A DNA stretch of 64,000 nucleotides from Blastococcus xanthinilyticus (GCF_008124835.1 NZ_VNHW01000001.1:372001-436000), one strand, 5' to 3'; shown: positions 25,908-34,148, counted from the first letter of the stretch. The notes: a model not told the origin generated them from the sequence alone. A program made the numbers and translations.

Positions 25908-26576
25908 GTGCACGTGGTCGTGATGGGCTGCGGCCGTGTCGGCTCGGCCATCGCCCGGCGCCTGGAGCAGATCGGTCACAGCGTCGCCGTGATCGACCAG
26001 GACCCCGAGGCCTTCCGGCGGCTGGGGCCCGAGTTCACCGGCCGCCAGGTCACCGGGCTGGGCTTCGACCGGCAGACGCTGCTGGACGCCGGCATCGACT
26101 CCGCCGGTGCGTTCGCCGCGGTCAGCAGCGGAGACAACTCCAACATCATCTCCGCCCGGGTGGCCCGCGAGACGTTCGGCGTCCAGCACGTGGTCGCCCG
26201 CATTTACGACTCCAAGCGCGCCGAGGTCTACGAGCGCATGGGCATCCCCAGCGTCGCGACCGTCCCGTGGACGGTGAACCGGCTGCTGCGCGAGCTGCTG
26301 TCGGTCAAGGTCAGCGAGCTGTGGCGGGAGCCGACCGGCAAGGTGCTGCTCGTGCGGGTCACCGTCACCGAGGGCTGGGTCGGCCGGAAGCTGGTCGCCC
26401 TGGAGAGCGCCACCGGCGCGCGGGTGGCCTGGCTGGTCCGCTTCGGCGAGGCGCAGCTGCCCACCCCGGCCACCGTCCTCCAGGACGGCGACCAGCTCGT
26501 CGTCGCGCTCACCGACGAGCTCACCGCCCGCGTGCACGAGGTCGTCGAGCGCGGCCCGCAGGAAGGCGGCCACTGA
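25908..26576 (+). CDS. trkA: TrkA-family potassium regulatory protein (RCK), first of a pair
   Basis: This 222-residue cytosolic protein has an RCK_N Rossmann domain with GCGRVG at residues 7-12 and the acidic strand end D30 (VIDQDP), and an RCK_C domain at about 140-215. Such subunits bind NAD(H) or nucleotides and gate potassium transporters. Its stop overlaps the next start as TGATG. It is like CeoB/CeoC of mycobacteria. It lies divergent from the KimA-like gene across 173 bp. The GTG start has GGGGA a few bases upstream. Confidence 0.9.
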   Translation: MHVVVMGCGRVGSAIARRLEQIGHSVAVIDQDPEAFRRLGPEFTGRQVTGLGFDRQTLLDAGIDSAGAFAAVSSGDNSNIISARVARETFGVQHVVARIYDSKRAEVYERMGIPSVATVPWTVNRLLRELLSVKVSELWREPTGKVLLVRVTVTEGWVGRKLVALESATGARVAWLVRFGEAQLPTPATVLQDGDQLVVALTDELTARVHEVVERGPQEGGH

Positions 26577-27256
26577 TGCGCGTCGCGATCGTCGGGGCCG
26601 GCGCCGTCGGCCGCTCCATCGCCGGTGAGCTGCTGGAGAACGGGCACACCGTCATGCTCATCGAGAAGGACGGCCGCAAGGTGCGCACCCGCTCGGTGCC
26701 CGGCGCCGAGTGGGTGCAGGCCGACGCCTGCGAGGTCTCCTCCCTGGAGGAGGCCCAGCTGGCCACCTGCGACGTCGTCGTCGCCGCGACCGGTGACGAC
26801 AAGGCCAACCTCGTCGTCTCGCTCCTGGCCAAGACCGAGTTCGCGGTGAACCGGGTCGTCGCCCGGGTCAAGGACCCGCGCAACGAGTGGCTCTACACCG
26901 AGGCGTGGGGCGTCGACGTCGCCGTCTCGACCCCGCGCGTGCTCGCCGCCCTCGTCGAGGAGGCGGTGACCGTCGGCGACGTCGTCCGGCTGATGAGCTT
27001 CCGCAAGGGCGCGGCCAACCTCGTCGAGATCACCCTCGGCGACGACACCCCCTGGGTCGGCCGGGCGCTCCGCGAGGTCCCGCTCCCCCGCGAGACCGTC
27101 CTCACGGCCATCCTGCGCGGCGACCGGGTGGTCACGCCGTCACCGGACGAGCCGCTGGAGAGCGGGGACGAGCTGCTGTTCGTCTCGCACGGCGACACCG
27201 AGGAGCAGCTGCAGTACGTCTTCGCCCCGGAGGGACCCGGCCGCGCCGAGGGCTGA
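26576..27256 (+). CDS. trkA: TrkA-family potassium regulatory protein (RCK), second of a pair
   Basis: This 226-residue protein repeats the architecture of the preceding gene: RCK_N with GAGAVG at 7-12 and E29-K-D (LIEKD), then RCK_C with PWVGRALREVPLPRE and ESGDELLFVSH. The two differ enough to be specialised, perhaps forming a hetero-oligomer. It shares one base with the upstream gene. Its stop codon is embedded in a hairpin that also holds the stop of the convergent DUF3159 gene. Confidence 0.9.
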   Translation: MRVAIVGAGAVGRSIAGELLENGHTVMLIEKDGRKVRTRSVPGAEWVQADACEVSSLEEAQLATCDVVVAATGDDKANLVVSLLAKTEFAVNRVVARVKDPRNEWLYTEAWGVDVAVSTPRVLAALVEEAVTVGDVVRLMSFRKGAANLVEITLGDDTPWVGRALREVPLPRETVLTAILRGDRVVTPSPDEPLESGDELLFVSHGDTEEQLQYVFAPEGPGRAEG

Positions 27257-27279
27257 GCGAGGCCCCCGCCCTCGCTCAG
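27253..27279. terminator. Shared hairpin containing both stop codons (trkA and DUF3159)
   Basis: A 10-bp stem, CTGAGCGAGG (27253-27262) with CCTCGCTCAG (27270-27279), has a seven-base loop. The TGA of each convergent gene lies within one arm. Confidence 0.7.
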
Positions 27280-28064
27280 GGAGCGGGGTCCTCGGCCGGC
27301 GGCGTGCGGTGGCGGTGCAGCCGGGACACGACCCAGAGGGTGACCAGGAGCGCCACCGCGGTGACCGGCAGGCCCAGCGCGATCGACGCCACGCCCAGCA
27401 GGTCGTCCTCGTCGGCGAGGTAGAGCGGCCCCTGCACCGCCACCCGCAGCAGGAAGGTGCCGGCCCACAGGACGGTCAGCCAGGAGTAGGCCCGCACCAT
27501 CCGCCGGTCGGTGCGCCAGTGCCGCTCCGCCGGGGCCGACGCCGCGGCCCCCGCCCCTGGCGGTGAGCTCACCGCCCCACCCGTGCCGCGCAGCCCGGGC
27601 ACCGCGCCGGCGCTCAGGCTGCCCAGGTGGCTGGGCGCCAGGAACTCGGCGACGACGCCCACCAGGGGCCAGCGCACCAGGACCGACCCGAGCAGGACCA
27701 CCCCGATGACGGCGTTGCGGATGATGCCGGGGGCGTAGAAGTTCCGGGCCTCCCCGGAGGCGGCGGCGATGGCCACCGCCACGGCCACCCCGAACAGGCC
27801 GCTGACCGCCTGCTGGGTGCTCTCCCGCCGGACCATCCGGAGCACGAAGACGACCACGGCCGCGGCCACCGCCGCCCAGATGCCGGCGCGGAGCCCGCCG
27901 ATGCCGTTGGCGACCACGAAGGTGAGCGTGGGCACCGTGGCGTCGACCATGCCGCGCCAGCCACCCAGCTGGGACAGCACCTCGTCCCGGCCGAAGACCG
28001 GGCGGTCAGCCGCCGGCGCCTCGCGTTCGTCCTCGCCGTCGGCCGGCGGACCTGCTGCGGTCAC
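27276..28064 (-). CDS. DUF3159 family membrane protein
   Basis: This 262-residue protein has about six membrane helices, with the conserved-looking loop RDEVLSQLGGWRGMVDATVP near the N-terminus. It matches DUF3159, an actinobacterial membrane family that resembles intracellular septation-type proteins; function unknown. A Gly/Ala/Pro-rich insertion lies at about 160-185. GTG start with AGAGGGGA upstream. It is the last gene of the dut-DUF3710-OB-fold-DUF3159 block. Confidence 0.85.
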   Translation of the reverse strand: MTAAGPPADGEDEREAPAADRPVFGRDEVLSQLGGWRGMVDATVPTLTFVVANGIGGLRAGIWAAVAAAVVVFVLRMVRRESTQQAVSGLFGVAVAVAIAAASGEARNFYAPGIIRNAVIGVVLLGSVLVRWPLVGVVAEFLAPSHLGSLSAGAVPGLRGTGGAVSSPPGAGAAASAPAERHWRTDRRMVRAYSWLTVLWAGTFLLRVAVQGPLYLADEDDLLGVASIALGLPVTAVALLVTLWVVSRLHRHRTPPAEDPAP

Positions 28065-28128
28065 CCTCGTCCCCTCTGCTCGACGACCTGTCGCCCGCGC
28101 ACGGCGAGCCCTGCCCGGCGACCGTCGG

Positions 28129-28506
28129 TCAGCCGGCGGCCAGCTCGTACCAGGGGTTGTAGATGACCTGCCGCCCGTCGAACGCGGCGAACCGCCCGCG
28201 GGCGGTGAGCGTGCGCCCCGGCTCGATGCCGGGGATGCGGCGGCGGCCCAGCCAGACCAGCGTCACCGAGCCCGAGCCGTCGAACAGCTCGGCCTCCAGC
28301 GTCGGCACGGTCTCCCGCGGCGTGTAGACCACCGACTTCAGCCGGCCGGTCACCGTGACCACCGCGCCCTTGCGGCACGAGCTGACCGGCTCGCAGCCGG
28401 CGCTGGCCGTACCCGCCCTCAGCTGCTGGGCGTCGATGGTCTGGTCGTCGGCGGTGAGTCGCTGCATCGCGCGCGACCACCAGCCCGCCGATCGGGTCTC
28501 CGTCAC
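28129..28506 (-). CDS. OB-fold nucleic-acid-binding protein
   Basis: This 125-residue protein has one OB-fold domain at about 45-120 (VTVTGRLKSVVYTPRET, then VTLVWLGRRRIPGIEPGR and GRFAAFDGRQVIYNPWYEL). It resembles the anticodon-binding/RecG-wedge type of OB fold found between DUF3159 and DUF3710 genes in actinobacteria. The role is unknown; nucleic-acid binding is inferred from the fold. TACGCT six bases before the GTG suggests a leaderless mRNA. Confidence 0.8.
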   Translation of the reverse strand: MTETRSAGWWSRAMQRLTADDQTIDAQQLRAGTASAGCEPVSSCRKGAVVTVTGRLKSVVYTPRETVPTLEAELFDGSGSVTLVWLGRRRIPGIEPGRTLTARGRFAAFDGRQVIYNPWYELAAG

Positions 28507-28512
28507 GGCTCC

Positions 28513-28518
28513 AGCGTA
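28513..28518 (-). promoter_or_regulatory. Probable -10 element, leaderless OB-fold gene
   Basis: TACGCT on the minus strand is followed by six bases and the GTG at 28506. A GGAG also lies in the spacer, so the evidence is mixed. Confidence 0.35.
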
Positions 28519-28576
28519 GTGGGGCCGGCGCCGCCTGCCGACCACGCACGGTGTCGTCTGCGTCGCGTCGCGCCGG

Positions 28577-29437
28577 TCAGGCCGGCCCGGCAGCGGGCGG
28601 CGGGACCGGCCCGGCGCCCGGCCGGCCGCCCGCCTGCGGCGGGGTGGTCTGCTGCCCGGGCTGCTGCACCGCCTGCTGCCCGGGCTGCTGCACCGCCTGC
28701 TGCCCGGGCTGCTGCGCCGCCCGCTGGGCGGCCTGCTGGGCGGCCTGCTGGGCCGCCTGCTGGGCCGCCTGCTGGGCGGCCAGCTGCGCCGCCGCCTGCG
28801 GGGGCAGCGCCAGCGGCAGCGGCTCCCGCACCGGCATGGGCTCGCTGCCCCGGACGACGACGATGCCCCGGAACGCCTGCTCCAGCGCCGCGGTCTCGGC
28901 CTCGGCACCCGCGACCGGCGAGCCGCTGAGCAGGCCCCGGAGGAACCAGCGGGGCCCGTCCACGCCGAGGAAGCGGGCCGGGCGCCGGACCGCCTGCGGG
29001 GCCTGCTGACCCGGCTGCGGCGGCAGGGCCGCGACCACGGTGCCCGCCAGCTCGACGCCGAACGGGCCCTCGACCTCGCGCAGGGACGCCCCCTGCCCCG
29101 ACGCGGTGCGGGCCAGCTCGACCCGGATCTCGTCCCAGATGCCGGCCGCACGCGGGGCCGCGAACGCGGCCACCTGCAGCTGCGAGTTCCCGTGGCGGAG
29201 GGTCGCGCCGATGACCTTCTGCTGCGGGTTGAGCTCCACCCGCAGGTCCATCCCGGGTAGCGCGGGCAGCCGGATGGCGCCCAGGTCGATCCGGGTCACG
29301 CCGTCGTCCGGGGCGTCCCCCTCGTCCCACGGGCCGGTGGTGGCCTCGACGTCCCGGATCCGCTGCTGCGGCTCCGGCGGGACCCCCCGCTCGCGCAGGC
29401 TGCGGTCGATCCGGTTGCGCCGCCGTCCGAACGGCAT
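28577..29437 (-). CDS. DUF3710 family protein with Gln/Ala-rich repeat tail
   Basis: This 286-residue protein starts MPFGRRR and carries a DUF3710 domain at about 40-205 (RIDLGAIRLPALPGMDLRVE, then RRPARFLGVDGPRWFLRG). The family is actinobacterial and uncharacterised. Residues about 214-265 are low complexity, first AAQQ-type repeats and then PGQQAVQQ-type repeats, followed by a Pro/Gly tail. Its ATG follows the dut stop by one base, so translation is coupled to dut. The tail probably varies in length between strains. Confidence 0.87.
   Translation of the reverse strand: MPFGRRRNRIDRSLRERGVPPEPQQRIRDVEATTGPWDEGDAPDDGVTRIDLGAIRLPALPGMDLRVELNPQQKVIGATLRHGNSQLQVAAFAAPRAAGIWDEIRVELARTASGQGASLREVEGPFGVELAGTVVAALPPQPGQQAPQAVRRPARFLGVDGPRWFLRGLLSGSPVAGAEAETAALEQAFRGIVVVRGSEPMPVREPLPLALPPQAAAQLAAQQAAQQAAQQAAQQAAQRAAQQPGQQAVQQPGQQAVQQPGQQTTPPQAGGRPGAGPVPPPAAGPA
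28651..28778. repeat. In-frame tandem repeats encoding the DUF3710 Gln/Ala tail
   Basis: Two exact 24-bp units plus a partial third start at 28651, and four 12-bp units GCCTGCTGGGCN run from 28731 to 28778. Unit lengths are multiples of three, so copy-number changes keep the frame. They encode the PGQQAVQQ and AAQQ repeats. Confidence 0.85.
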
Positions 29438-29438
29438 G

Positions 29439-29942
29439 TCAGTTCCGCCCCTCGAGTGCTGTCGTGTCGCCGGGCGCGGGCGCTGCCCGGTGCCCGCCGG
29501 TGGAGCCGTGCCCGCCGGCGCCGCGCTCGCTGGCCGGCAGCTCGGCCACGGGCACGAAGCGCGCCCGGGCGACCGGCTGGACGACCAGCTGGGCGATGCG
29601 GTCCCCGCGGGACAGCCGCACCGGCGTGGTCGGGTCCAGGTTGATGAGATTGACCTTGATCTCGCCCCGGTACCCCGAGTCGATGGTGCCAGGAGCGTTG
29701 ACCACGCTCAGGCCCAGCCGGTGGGCCAGCCCGGAGCGGGGGTGCACGAAGCCGGCGTACCCCTCGGGGATGGCCACCGCGATCCCGGTGCCCACCAGGC
29801 GCCGCTCGAACGGGGCGAGCTCCACGTCCTCGGCCGCGGTCAGGTCGGCGCCGGCGTCACCGGGCAGCGCATAGCCGGGCAGGGCGCCGCCGGGGCCGGT
29901 CAGGACGACCGGCACGGCCGGGTCGGCGGAGGATTCGGGCAC
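29439..29942 (-). CDS. dut: dUTP diphosphatase (dUTPase)
   Basis: This 167-residue trimeric enzyme hydrolyses dUTP to dUMP, keeping uracil out of DNA and supplying dTMP synthesis. All five motifs are present: [40 protein letters not shown] and the C-terminal GAGGHGSTG. The tail after motif V is longer than usual and rich in Ala/Pro. The start is GTG, with TAGGAT seven bases upstream, a leaderless promoter. The DUF3710 gene follows after one base. Confidence 0.95.
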   Translation of the reverse strand: MPESSADPAVPVVLTGPGGALPGYALPGDAGADLTAAEDVELAPFERRLVGTGIAVAIPEGYAGFVHPRSGLAHRLGLSVVNAPGTIDSGYRGEIKVNLINLDPTTPVRLSRGDRIAQLVVQPVARARFVPVAELPASERGAGGHGSTGGHRAAPAPGDTTALEGRN

Positions 29943-29949
29943 GACGGCG

Positions 29950-29955
29950 ATCCTA
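29950..29955 (-). promoter_or_regulatory. Probable -10 element, leaderless dut
   Basis: TAGGAT on the minus strand is followed by seven bases and the GTG at 29942, with no Shine-Dalgarno sequence. Confidence 0.5.
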
Positions 29956-29992
29956 TGAGCACCCCCGCGGCCGGCACCCCGCGCAGGCTCGC

Positions 29993-30856
29993 TCAGGGCG
30001 GCGGCGTCCGGAGATCGCCCAGCACCCGGCGGGCGAGGGACTCGGTGGCCCTGCGGTTGACCCGGCTGGAGAGCGCCGCACCGAGCAGGAGCGGCGCGGC
30101 CGACGGCGCGGACCCGGCCAGCCGGCGGGTCAGCCGGCGGCGCAGCGCGCGCAGACCCGCCGTGCCGAGCAGCGAGCCCAGGCCGGCGGCGCCGGCGCCC
30201 GCGCCGGGGACGGCTCGCTGCTCCGACCAGCCGGCCAGGTACGCCTGGGCGCGCGCCGTGGCGTCGCCGGGTGCGCGGCGGCCGTGCAGCTCGTGCAGCT
30301 CGCCGATGAGCACGACCTCGACCGCGGCGACCAGGACGGTCTCCGCGCCCAGCTCCAGGGGGACGGCGAGCAGCGAGGGCGGGGCGAACCAGTGCGCGGC
30401 CGAGAGCCCGCCCGTGGCGGCGCCGATCCCGGAGGTGAGGCGGGCGGCCCGCTCGACCAGGGCGTCGGCGATCTCCTCGTCGGAGGCGCCGGGATGAGCG
30501 GCGCGCAGGGTGGCGGCGTCCCGGATCGGCAGCCGCGGCACCGCGGCGGCCAGCAGGTCACCCAGCAGCGCGCCCGGGTTGCGGGCCTCCCCCGTTCCCC
30601 CGCCGGCCTGCGGCGGAGTGGAGGTCCCGGCCGCCCCGGAGAAGGCGGCGGTGACCGCACCGGCGACGGCACCGACGACGTCCCGGAGCCCGCCGGCCGC
30701 CGACCGGCCGGCCGCCGTGCCGGCCAGTCCCGCCACGGCGTCGGCGACCGCGCGGCCGGCCCGCAGCAGCGGGCTCTCCTCGGCCGCCGGCGGAGCCGGC
30801 ACCGGCCGCGGCGCCGGGACGTCGCGCGGCGCCCCCGTGCGTGGCCCCTCGGTCAT
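29993..30856 (-). CDS. Hypothetical Ala/Gly-rich membrane-associated protein
   Basis: This 287-residue protein is not one I can assign. The N-terminus is Pro-rich. Ala/Gly-rich hydrophobic stretches occur at about 45-75, and a central region around 150-190 ([20 protein letters not shown]) looks membrane-embedded or amphipathic; a basic stretch follows ([14 protein letters not shown]). Similar proteins lie between dut and DUF4193 in related actinobacteria as far as I recall. The ATG has a G-rich ribosome binding site (GGGGGGA) upstream. Confidence 0.6.
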   Translation of the reverse strand: MTEGPRTGAPRDVPAPRPVPAPPAAEESPLLRAGRAVADAVAGLAGTAAGRSAAGGLRDVVGAVAGAVTAAFSGAAGTSTPPQAGGGTGEARNPGALLGDLLAAAVPRLPIRDAATLRAAHPGASDEEIADALVERAARLTSGIGAATGGLSAAHWFAPPSLLAVPLELGAETVLVAAVEVVLIGELHELHGRRAPGDATARAQAYLAGWSEQRAVPGAGAGAAGLGSLLGTAGLRALRRRLTRRLAGSAPSAAPLLLGAALSSRVNRRATESLARRVLGDLRTPPP

Positions 30857-30940
30857 CGGTCCCCCCGGTGAGGTGGTGCGACTGCCCCCGTGCAGGGCCC
30901 CGCCGCGAGCGTGCGGGTGGCGGGGTGCACGGGGGTCCTC

Positions 30941-31240
30941 CTAGGCGCAGTCGCGGCAGAACACCTGGTCGCCACGGGTGGCGGCGAGGCGGCTGCGGTG
31001 CTGCACCAGGAAGCAGCGCGAGCAGGTGAACTCGTCCTCCTGCTTGGGCAGGACCCGGACGGTGAGCTCCTCGTTCGACAGGTCGGCGCCGGGGAGCTCG
31101 AGGTTCTCGTTGAAGTCGGTCTCGTCGACGTCGACCGACGCGGACTGGGCCTCCGCGCGGCGAGCCTTGAGCTCCTCGAGCGAGTCCTCTCCGAGCTCGT
31201 CGGTCTCGTTGCGGCGCGGGGCGTCGTAGTCGGTGGCCAT
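30941..31240 (-). CDS. DUF4193 family protein
   Basis: This 99-residue acidic protein matches DUF4193, a small actinobacterial family often found near dut and sigA. The N-terminal half is charged (DELGEDSLEELKARRAEAQS). Four cysteines near the C-terminus, CSRC and CRDC, form a likely zinc ribbon. It starts at ATG 31240 with a strong GGAGGAGGGG site. An RNA polymerase-related role has been suggested for neighbouring small zinc proteins in general, but none is known to me for this family. Confidence 0.88.
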   Translation of the reverse strand: MATDYDAPRRNETDELGEDSLEELKARRAEAQSASVDVDETDFNENLELPGADLSNEELTVRVLPKQEDEFTCSRCFLVQHRSRLAATRGDQVFCRDCA

Positions 31241-31517
31241 GGGGTGTGCCCCTCCTCCGGGGTCGGCGCGGGCGTCGTGCCCGCTCGTCTGACGCGGCGG
31301 GGTAGCCGCCAGCGTCCTGGTCCGATCGCCGGTGGGCGACCGGTGGGTCGTCGTGGGCGCAGCCCGCTGCCGCGGCGCCCGTCCACGTGCACCGGCCCCT
31401 CCTCGTGGAAGCACCGGCAGCCGCCCAACGCCGTCCGGGCCCGATTTGTGCCCGCCTCCGGAGAGGTGACACATCGGGCTCGCCGTACGGCCGGTCGGGG
31501 TGCGGAGCGCCAGAGGT

Positions 31518-31523
31518 TACCCT
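31518..31523 (+). promoter_or_regulatory. Probable -10 element, leaderless phosphotransferase gene
   Basis: TACCCT is followed by six bases and the GTG at 31530. The rest of the 289-bp divergent gap from 31241 shows no other gene. Confidence 0.5.
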
Positions 31524-31529
31524 GCGCCC

Positions 31530-32576
31530 GTGGCGACTCCCCCGGGTGCCGATCCAGCCGTCGTCGGGCCCTACCTGGCTGCCGTGCTGGGGCACGAGCG
31601 CTGGCGTTCGGTGACCGTCGAGCTGATCGCGGCAGGCATGTCCAACCTCACCTACGTGGTGAGCCCGCAGGACGGCCCGGCCGACGCCGCGGTGATCCTC
31701 CGGCGGCCGCCGACCGGTGCCGTGCTCGCCACCGCGCACGACATGGCGCGCGAGCACCGGGTGATCTCCGCGCTGGGTCCGACGCCGGTGCCGGTGCCCC
31801 GGACGCTGCACCTGTGCACCGATCCGGCGGTGCTCGGCGCGCCGTTCTACGTCATGGAGCGGGTCGTGGGCGTGCACGTCGCCCGCGAGCTGCCGGCCGG
31901 TTACGCCGACGACCCGGCGCAGCGCCGGGCGGTCGGGAACGCGCTGGTCGACACCCTGGGCGACCTGCACGCCGTCGACCCCGCCGCCGTCGGCCTGGCC
32001 GACTTCGGGCGGCCCGAGGGGTTCCTGGCCCGCCAGGTGCGTCGCTGGACGACCCAGTGGGAGGCCACCCGCGACCGCGACCGGCCCGAGCTGGACGCGC
32101 TGGCGGCCCGGCTGGCCGAGACGCTCCCGGTCACCCAGCGCCCGGGGATCACCCACGGCGACTACCGGCTCGACAACTGCCTGCTCGACCCGGCCGAGCC
32201 CGGCCGCATCGCCGCGGTGCTGGACTGGGAGATGTCCACCCTCGGCGATCCGCTCACCGACCTCGGGATGATGCTCGTCTACTGGCCCGAGGCCGGCGAG
32301 GAGCGGCCGTCCACGCTGAGCCCGGTGACCGCCCTGCCGGGCTTCCCGACGCGCCGGGACGTCGCCGAGCGGTACGCCGCCCGCACCGGCACCGACCTGT
32401 CGGCGCTCAACTGGTACGTCGGCTTCGGCTTCTTCAAGTTCGCCGCGATCATCGCCGGCATCCTCGCCCGGTCGGCCGCCGGCGCGATGGCGGGCAAGGA
32501 CACCAGCGGCTACGCCGAGCGCATCGGCCCCTGCGTGGAGCTGGGACGCGCCGCACTCGAGGACGGTGCGATCTAG
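31530..32576 (+). CDS. APH/ACAD10-like phosphotransferase family protein
   Basis: This 348-residue protein has the aminoglycoside-phosphotransferase/choline-kinase fold. The N-lobe has AAGMSNLTYVV and VILRRPP (ATP-binding Lys replaced by Arg-Arg context). The catalytic loop is ITHGDYRLDNCLL and the metal-binding DFG-like motif is VLDWEMSTLGDP. The sequence is closest in feel to bacterial homologues of ACAD10/ACAD11 kinases, which act on hydroxyacyl-CoA or related metabolites, rather than to antibiotic resistance enzymes. The substrate is unknown. It starts with GTG at a leaderless promoter. Confidence 0.82.
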   Translation: MATPPGADPAVVGPYLAAVLGHERWRSVTVELIAAGMSNLTYVVSPQDGPADAAVILRRPPTGAVLATAHDMAREHRVISALGPTPVPVPRTLHLCTDPAVLGAPFYVMERVVGVHVARELPAGYADDPAQRRAVGNALVDTLGDLHAVDPAAVGLADFGRPEGFLARQVRRWTTQWEATRDRDRPELDALAARLAETLPVTQRPGITHGDYRLDNCLLDPAEPGRIAAVLDWEMSTLGDPLTDLGMMLVYWPEAGEERPSTLSPVTALPGFPTRRDVAERYAARTGTDLSALNWYVGFGFFKFAAIIAGILARSAAGAMAGKDTSGYAERIGPCVELGRAALEDGAI

Positions 32577-32680
32577 AACGGCGCAGCGCCCCTAAGCTCG
32601 GAGCGACCGCCGTCCGCACCAGGACCCGGCGCCCGGCACGTCCGGCGCCGCCCTGCGCGTCCCTGCCGAGGAGCACGACC

Positions 32681-33226
32681 GTGACCGAGCGCACCGCCCG
32701 TCCACCGGTGCGGCCGCGCAGTGGTCGCCGGCCGCTGCCTCCGCTGATCTTCCTGCTGGTGCTGGCCGTCGCGGCCGGCGCCGTGTGGTGGACCGTGATC
32801 CGCCAGGACAACGCCAAGCGGGCCGAGGCGGCCGCGGCGTGCGAGGAGGCCGAGGCCGCACCCCCGTCGCTGGACCCGGCGACGGTCTCCGTGCGGGTCC
32901 TCAACGCCACCGACACCGGCGGCCTGGCCCAGCAGGTCGCCGACGACCTGAGCGGCCGGGGGTTCACCGTCAGCGAGATCGCCAACGACTCCTCCGACCG
33001 GCAGGTCGAGGGCGTCGGCGAGGTGCGGTACGGCGCGCGCGGCGAGGACCCCGCCCGGTTCCTGGCGGTGTTCATGCCCGGCGCGGGCACCTACCGGGAC
33101 ACCCGCGCCGACGCGGTGGTCGACCTGGTCATCGGCCCGGAGTTCGTCTGGCCGGAGAGCCTGGCCACCCCGGAGGCGGTCACCGCGGCCCTGGAGGCCG
33201 TGCCGGAGCCCGACCCCAACTGCTGA
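32681..33226 (+). CDS. LytR C-terminal domain protein, membrane-anchored
   Basis: This 181-residue protein has a short basic N-terminus, one membrane helix at about 20-41 (PLPPLIFLLVLAVAAGAVWW) and an extracytoplasmic LytR_C domain at about 65-160 (VSVRVLNATDTGGLAQQVAD, RGFTVSEIAND). It lacks the LytR-CpsA-Psr catalytic domain, so it is a stand-alone LytR_C protein, perhaps with a cell-wall role. GTG start with GAGG upstream. Its stop lies in a hairpin shared with suhB. Confidence 0.85.
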   Translation: MTERTARPPVRPRSGRRPLPPLIFLLVLAVAAGAVWWTVIRQDNAKRAEAAAACEEAEAAPPSLDPATVSVRVLNATDTGGLAQQVADDLSGRGFTVSEIANDSSDRQVEGVGEVRYGARGEDPARFLAVFMPGAGTYRDTRADAVVDLVIGPEFVWPESLATPEAVTAALEAVPEPDPNC

Positions 33227-33241
33227 GCGCCTGCGCTCAGC
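33222..33241. terminator. Shared hairpin containing both stop codons (LytR_C gene and suhB)
   Basis: GCTGAGCG (33222-33229) pairs with CGCTCAGC (33234-33241) around a CCTG loop. The TGA of each convergent gene lies in one arm. Confidence 0.7.
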
Positions 33242-34067
33242 GGTGGAGAGCGGCCACCAGCTCGAGGAACGGCGCGGCCACCCCGGGCGCGGCGGCGACG
33301 ACCATCGGCTCCCCGAGCCGCGTGCCCGGCAGCCCGGTCACCACCGCACCCGCCTCCGCCGCCACGAGGGCGCCGGCCGCGTGGTCCCAGGGGTTGAGGT
33401 GCAGCTCGTAGTAGGCGTCGACCCGCCCCGCGGCGACGGCGCACAGGTCCAGGGCGGCGCTGCCGTACCGGCGGATGTCGCGCACCTCCGGGAGCAGCGC
33501 CGCCACCACGGCGCCCTGCGCCCGCCGCTGCTCCACCCGGTAGCCGAAGCCGGTGGCCACCAGCGTCTGGTCCAGCGACCCCGGGCCCTCGACGGACAGC
33601 CGGCGCACCGGCCGGCCCGGGGCCGAGAGCTCGGCGCCCCCGCCGGCCGTGGCGGTGAACAGCTCCCCGGTGGCGACGTTGAGGACCACGCCGGCGGTCA
33701 CCACCCCGTCGACCTCGGCGGCCACCGAGACGGCGTAGGCGGGCAGGTCGTAGAGGAAGTTGACGGTTCCGTCGATCGGGTCCACGACCCAGCGGACGCC
33801 GCTGGTGCCGGGCCGGGACGCCCCCTCCTCCCCCAGGACGCCGTCGTCCGGCCGGGCGGCGAGGAGGCGCCGCACGAGCAGCTCCTCGCTGGCCGCGTCC
33901 ACCGCCGTCACGACGTCCACCGGGCTGGACTTGGTCGTCACCTGCTCGGCCGCGGTGTCCCGGCCATCGGCGACGAGGGCCCCGGCCTCCCGCGCGGCGG
34001 AGACGGCCAGCTCGAGCAGCGCGCGGGGGTCGGGAGCGGCCGGGGCACCGGTGCGGGGATAGCTCAT
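33237..34067 (-). CDS. suhB: Inositol monophosphatase family protein, SuhB-like
   Basis: This 276-residue Mg-dependent phosphatase has the family metal-binding motif WVVDPIDGTVNF and the second motif NPWDHAAGALVAAEAG, with the acidic site GEEGA upstream. It should hydrolyse myo-inositol 1-phosphate or a related sugar phosphate. In actinobacteria this gene often sits next to ppgK and sigA, as here. The ATG at 34067 has CAGGAT seven bases upstream, a leaderless arrangement. It converges with the LytR_C gene. Confidence 0.92.
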   Translation of the reverse strand: MSYPRTGAPAAPDPRALLELAVSAAREAGALVADGRDTAAEQVTTKSSPVDVVTAVDAASEELLVRRLLAARPDDGVLGEEGASRPGTSGVRWVVDPIDGTVNFLYDLPAYAVSVAAEVDGVVTAGVVLNVATGELFTATAGGGAELSAPGRPVRRLSVEGPGSLDQTLVATGFGYRVEQRRAQGAVVAALLPEVRDIRRYGSAALDLCAVAAGRVDAYYELHLNPWDHAAGALVAAEAGAVVTGLPGTRLGEPMVVAAAPGVAAPFLELVAALHR

Positions 34068-34074
34068 GCGGGTG

Positions 34075-34080
34075 ATCCTG
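34075..34080 (-). promoter_or_regulatory. Possible -10 element, leaderless suhB
   Basis: CAGGAT on the minus strand is followed by seven bases and the ATG at 34067. Confidence 0.35.
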
Positions 34081-34136
34081 CCGCAGCCTCTGTCCGCGAG
34101 AGCGCGTGAGCGACGGGGAGCGGGGAGGCCCTCCAC

Positions 34137-34142
34137 TAGCCT
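34137..34142 (+). promoter_or_regulatory. Probable -10 element, leaderless ppgK
   Basis: TAGCCT is followed by six bases and the GTG at 34149, without a Shine-Dalgarno sequence. Confidence 0.5.
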
Positions 34143-34148
34143 GTCGGC

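Noticed and set aside
28651-28778. Non-coding CTG microsatellite or CRISPR-like repeat
   Set aside because: The repeats are in frame within the DUF3710 gene and encode its Gln/Ala tail.
31530-32576. Aminoglycoside resistance gene
   Set aside because: The APH fold is present, but the sequence is of the ACAD10-like metabolic type and the context is housekeeping.
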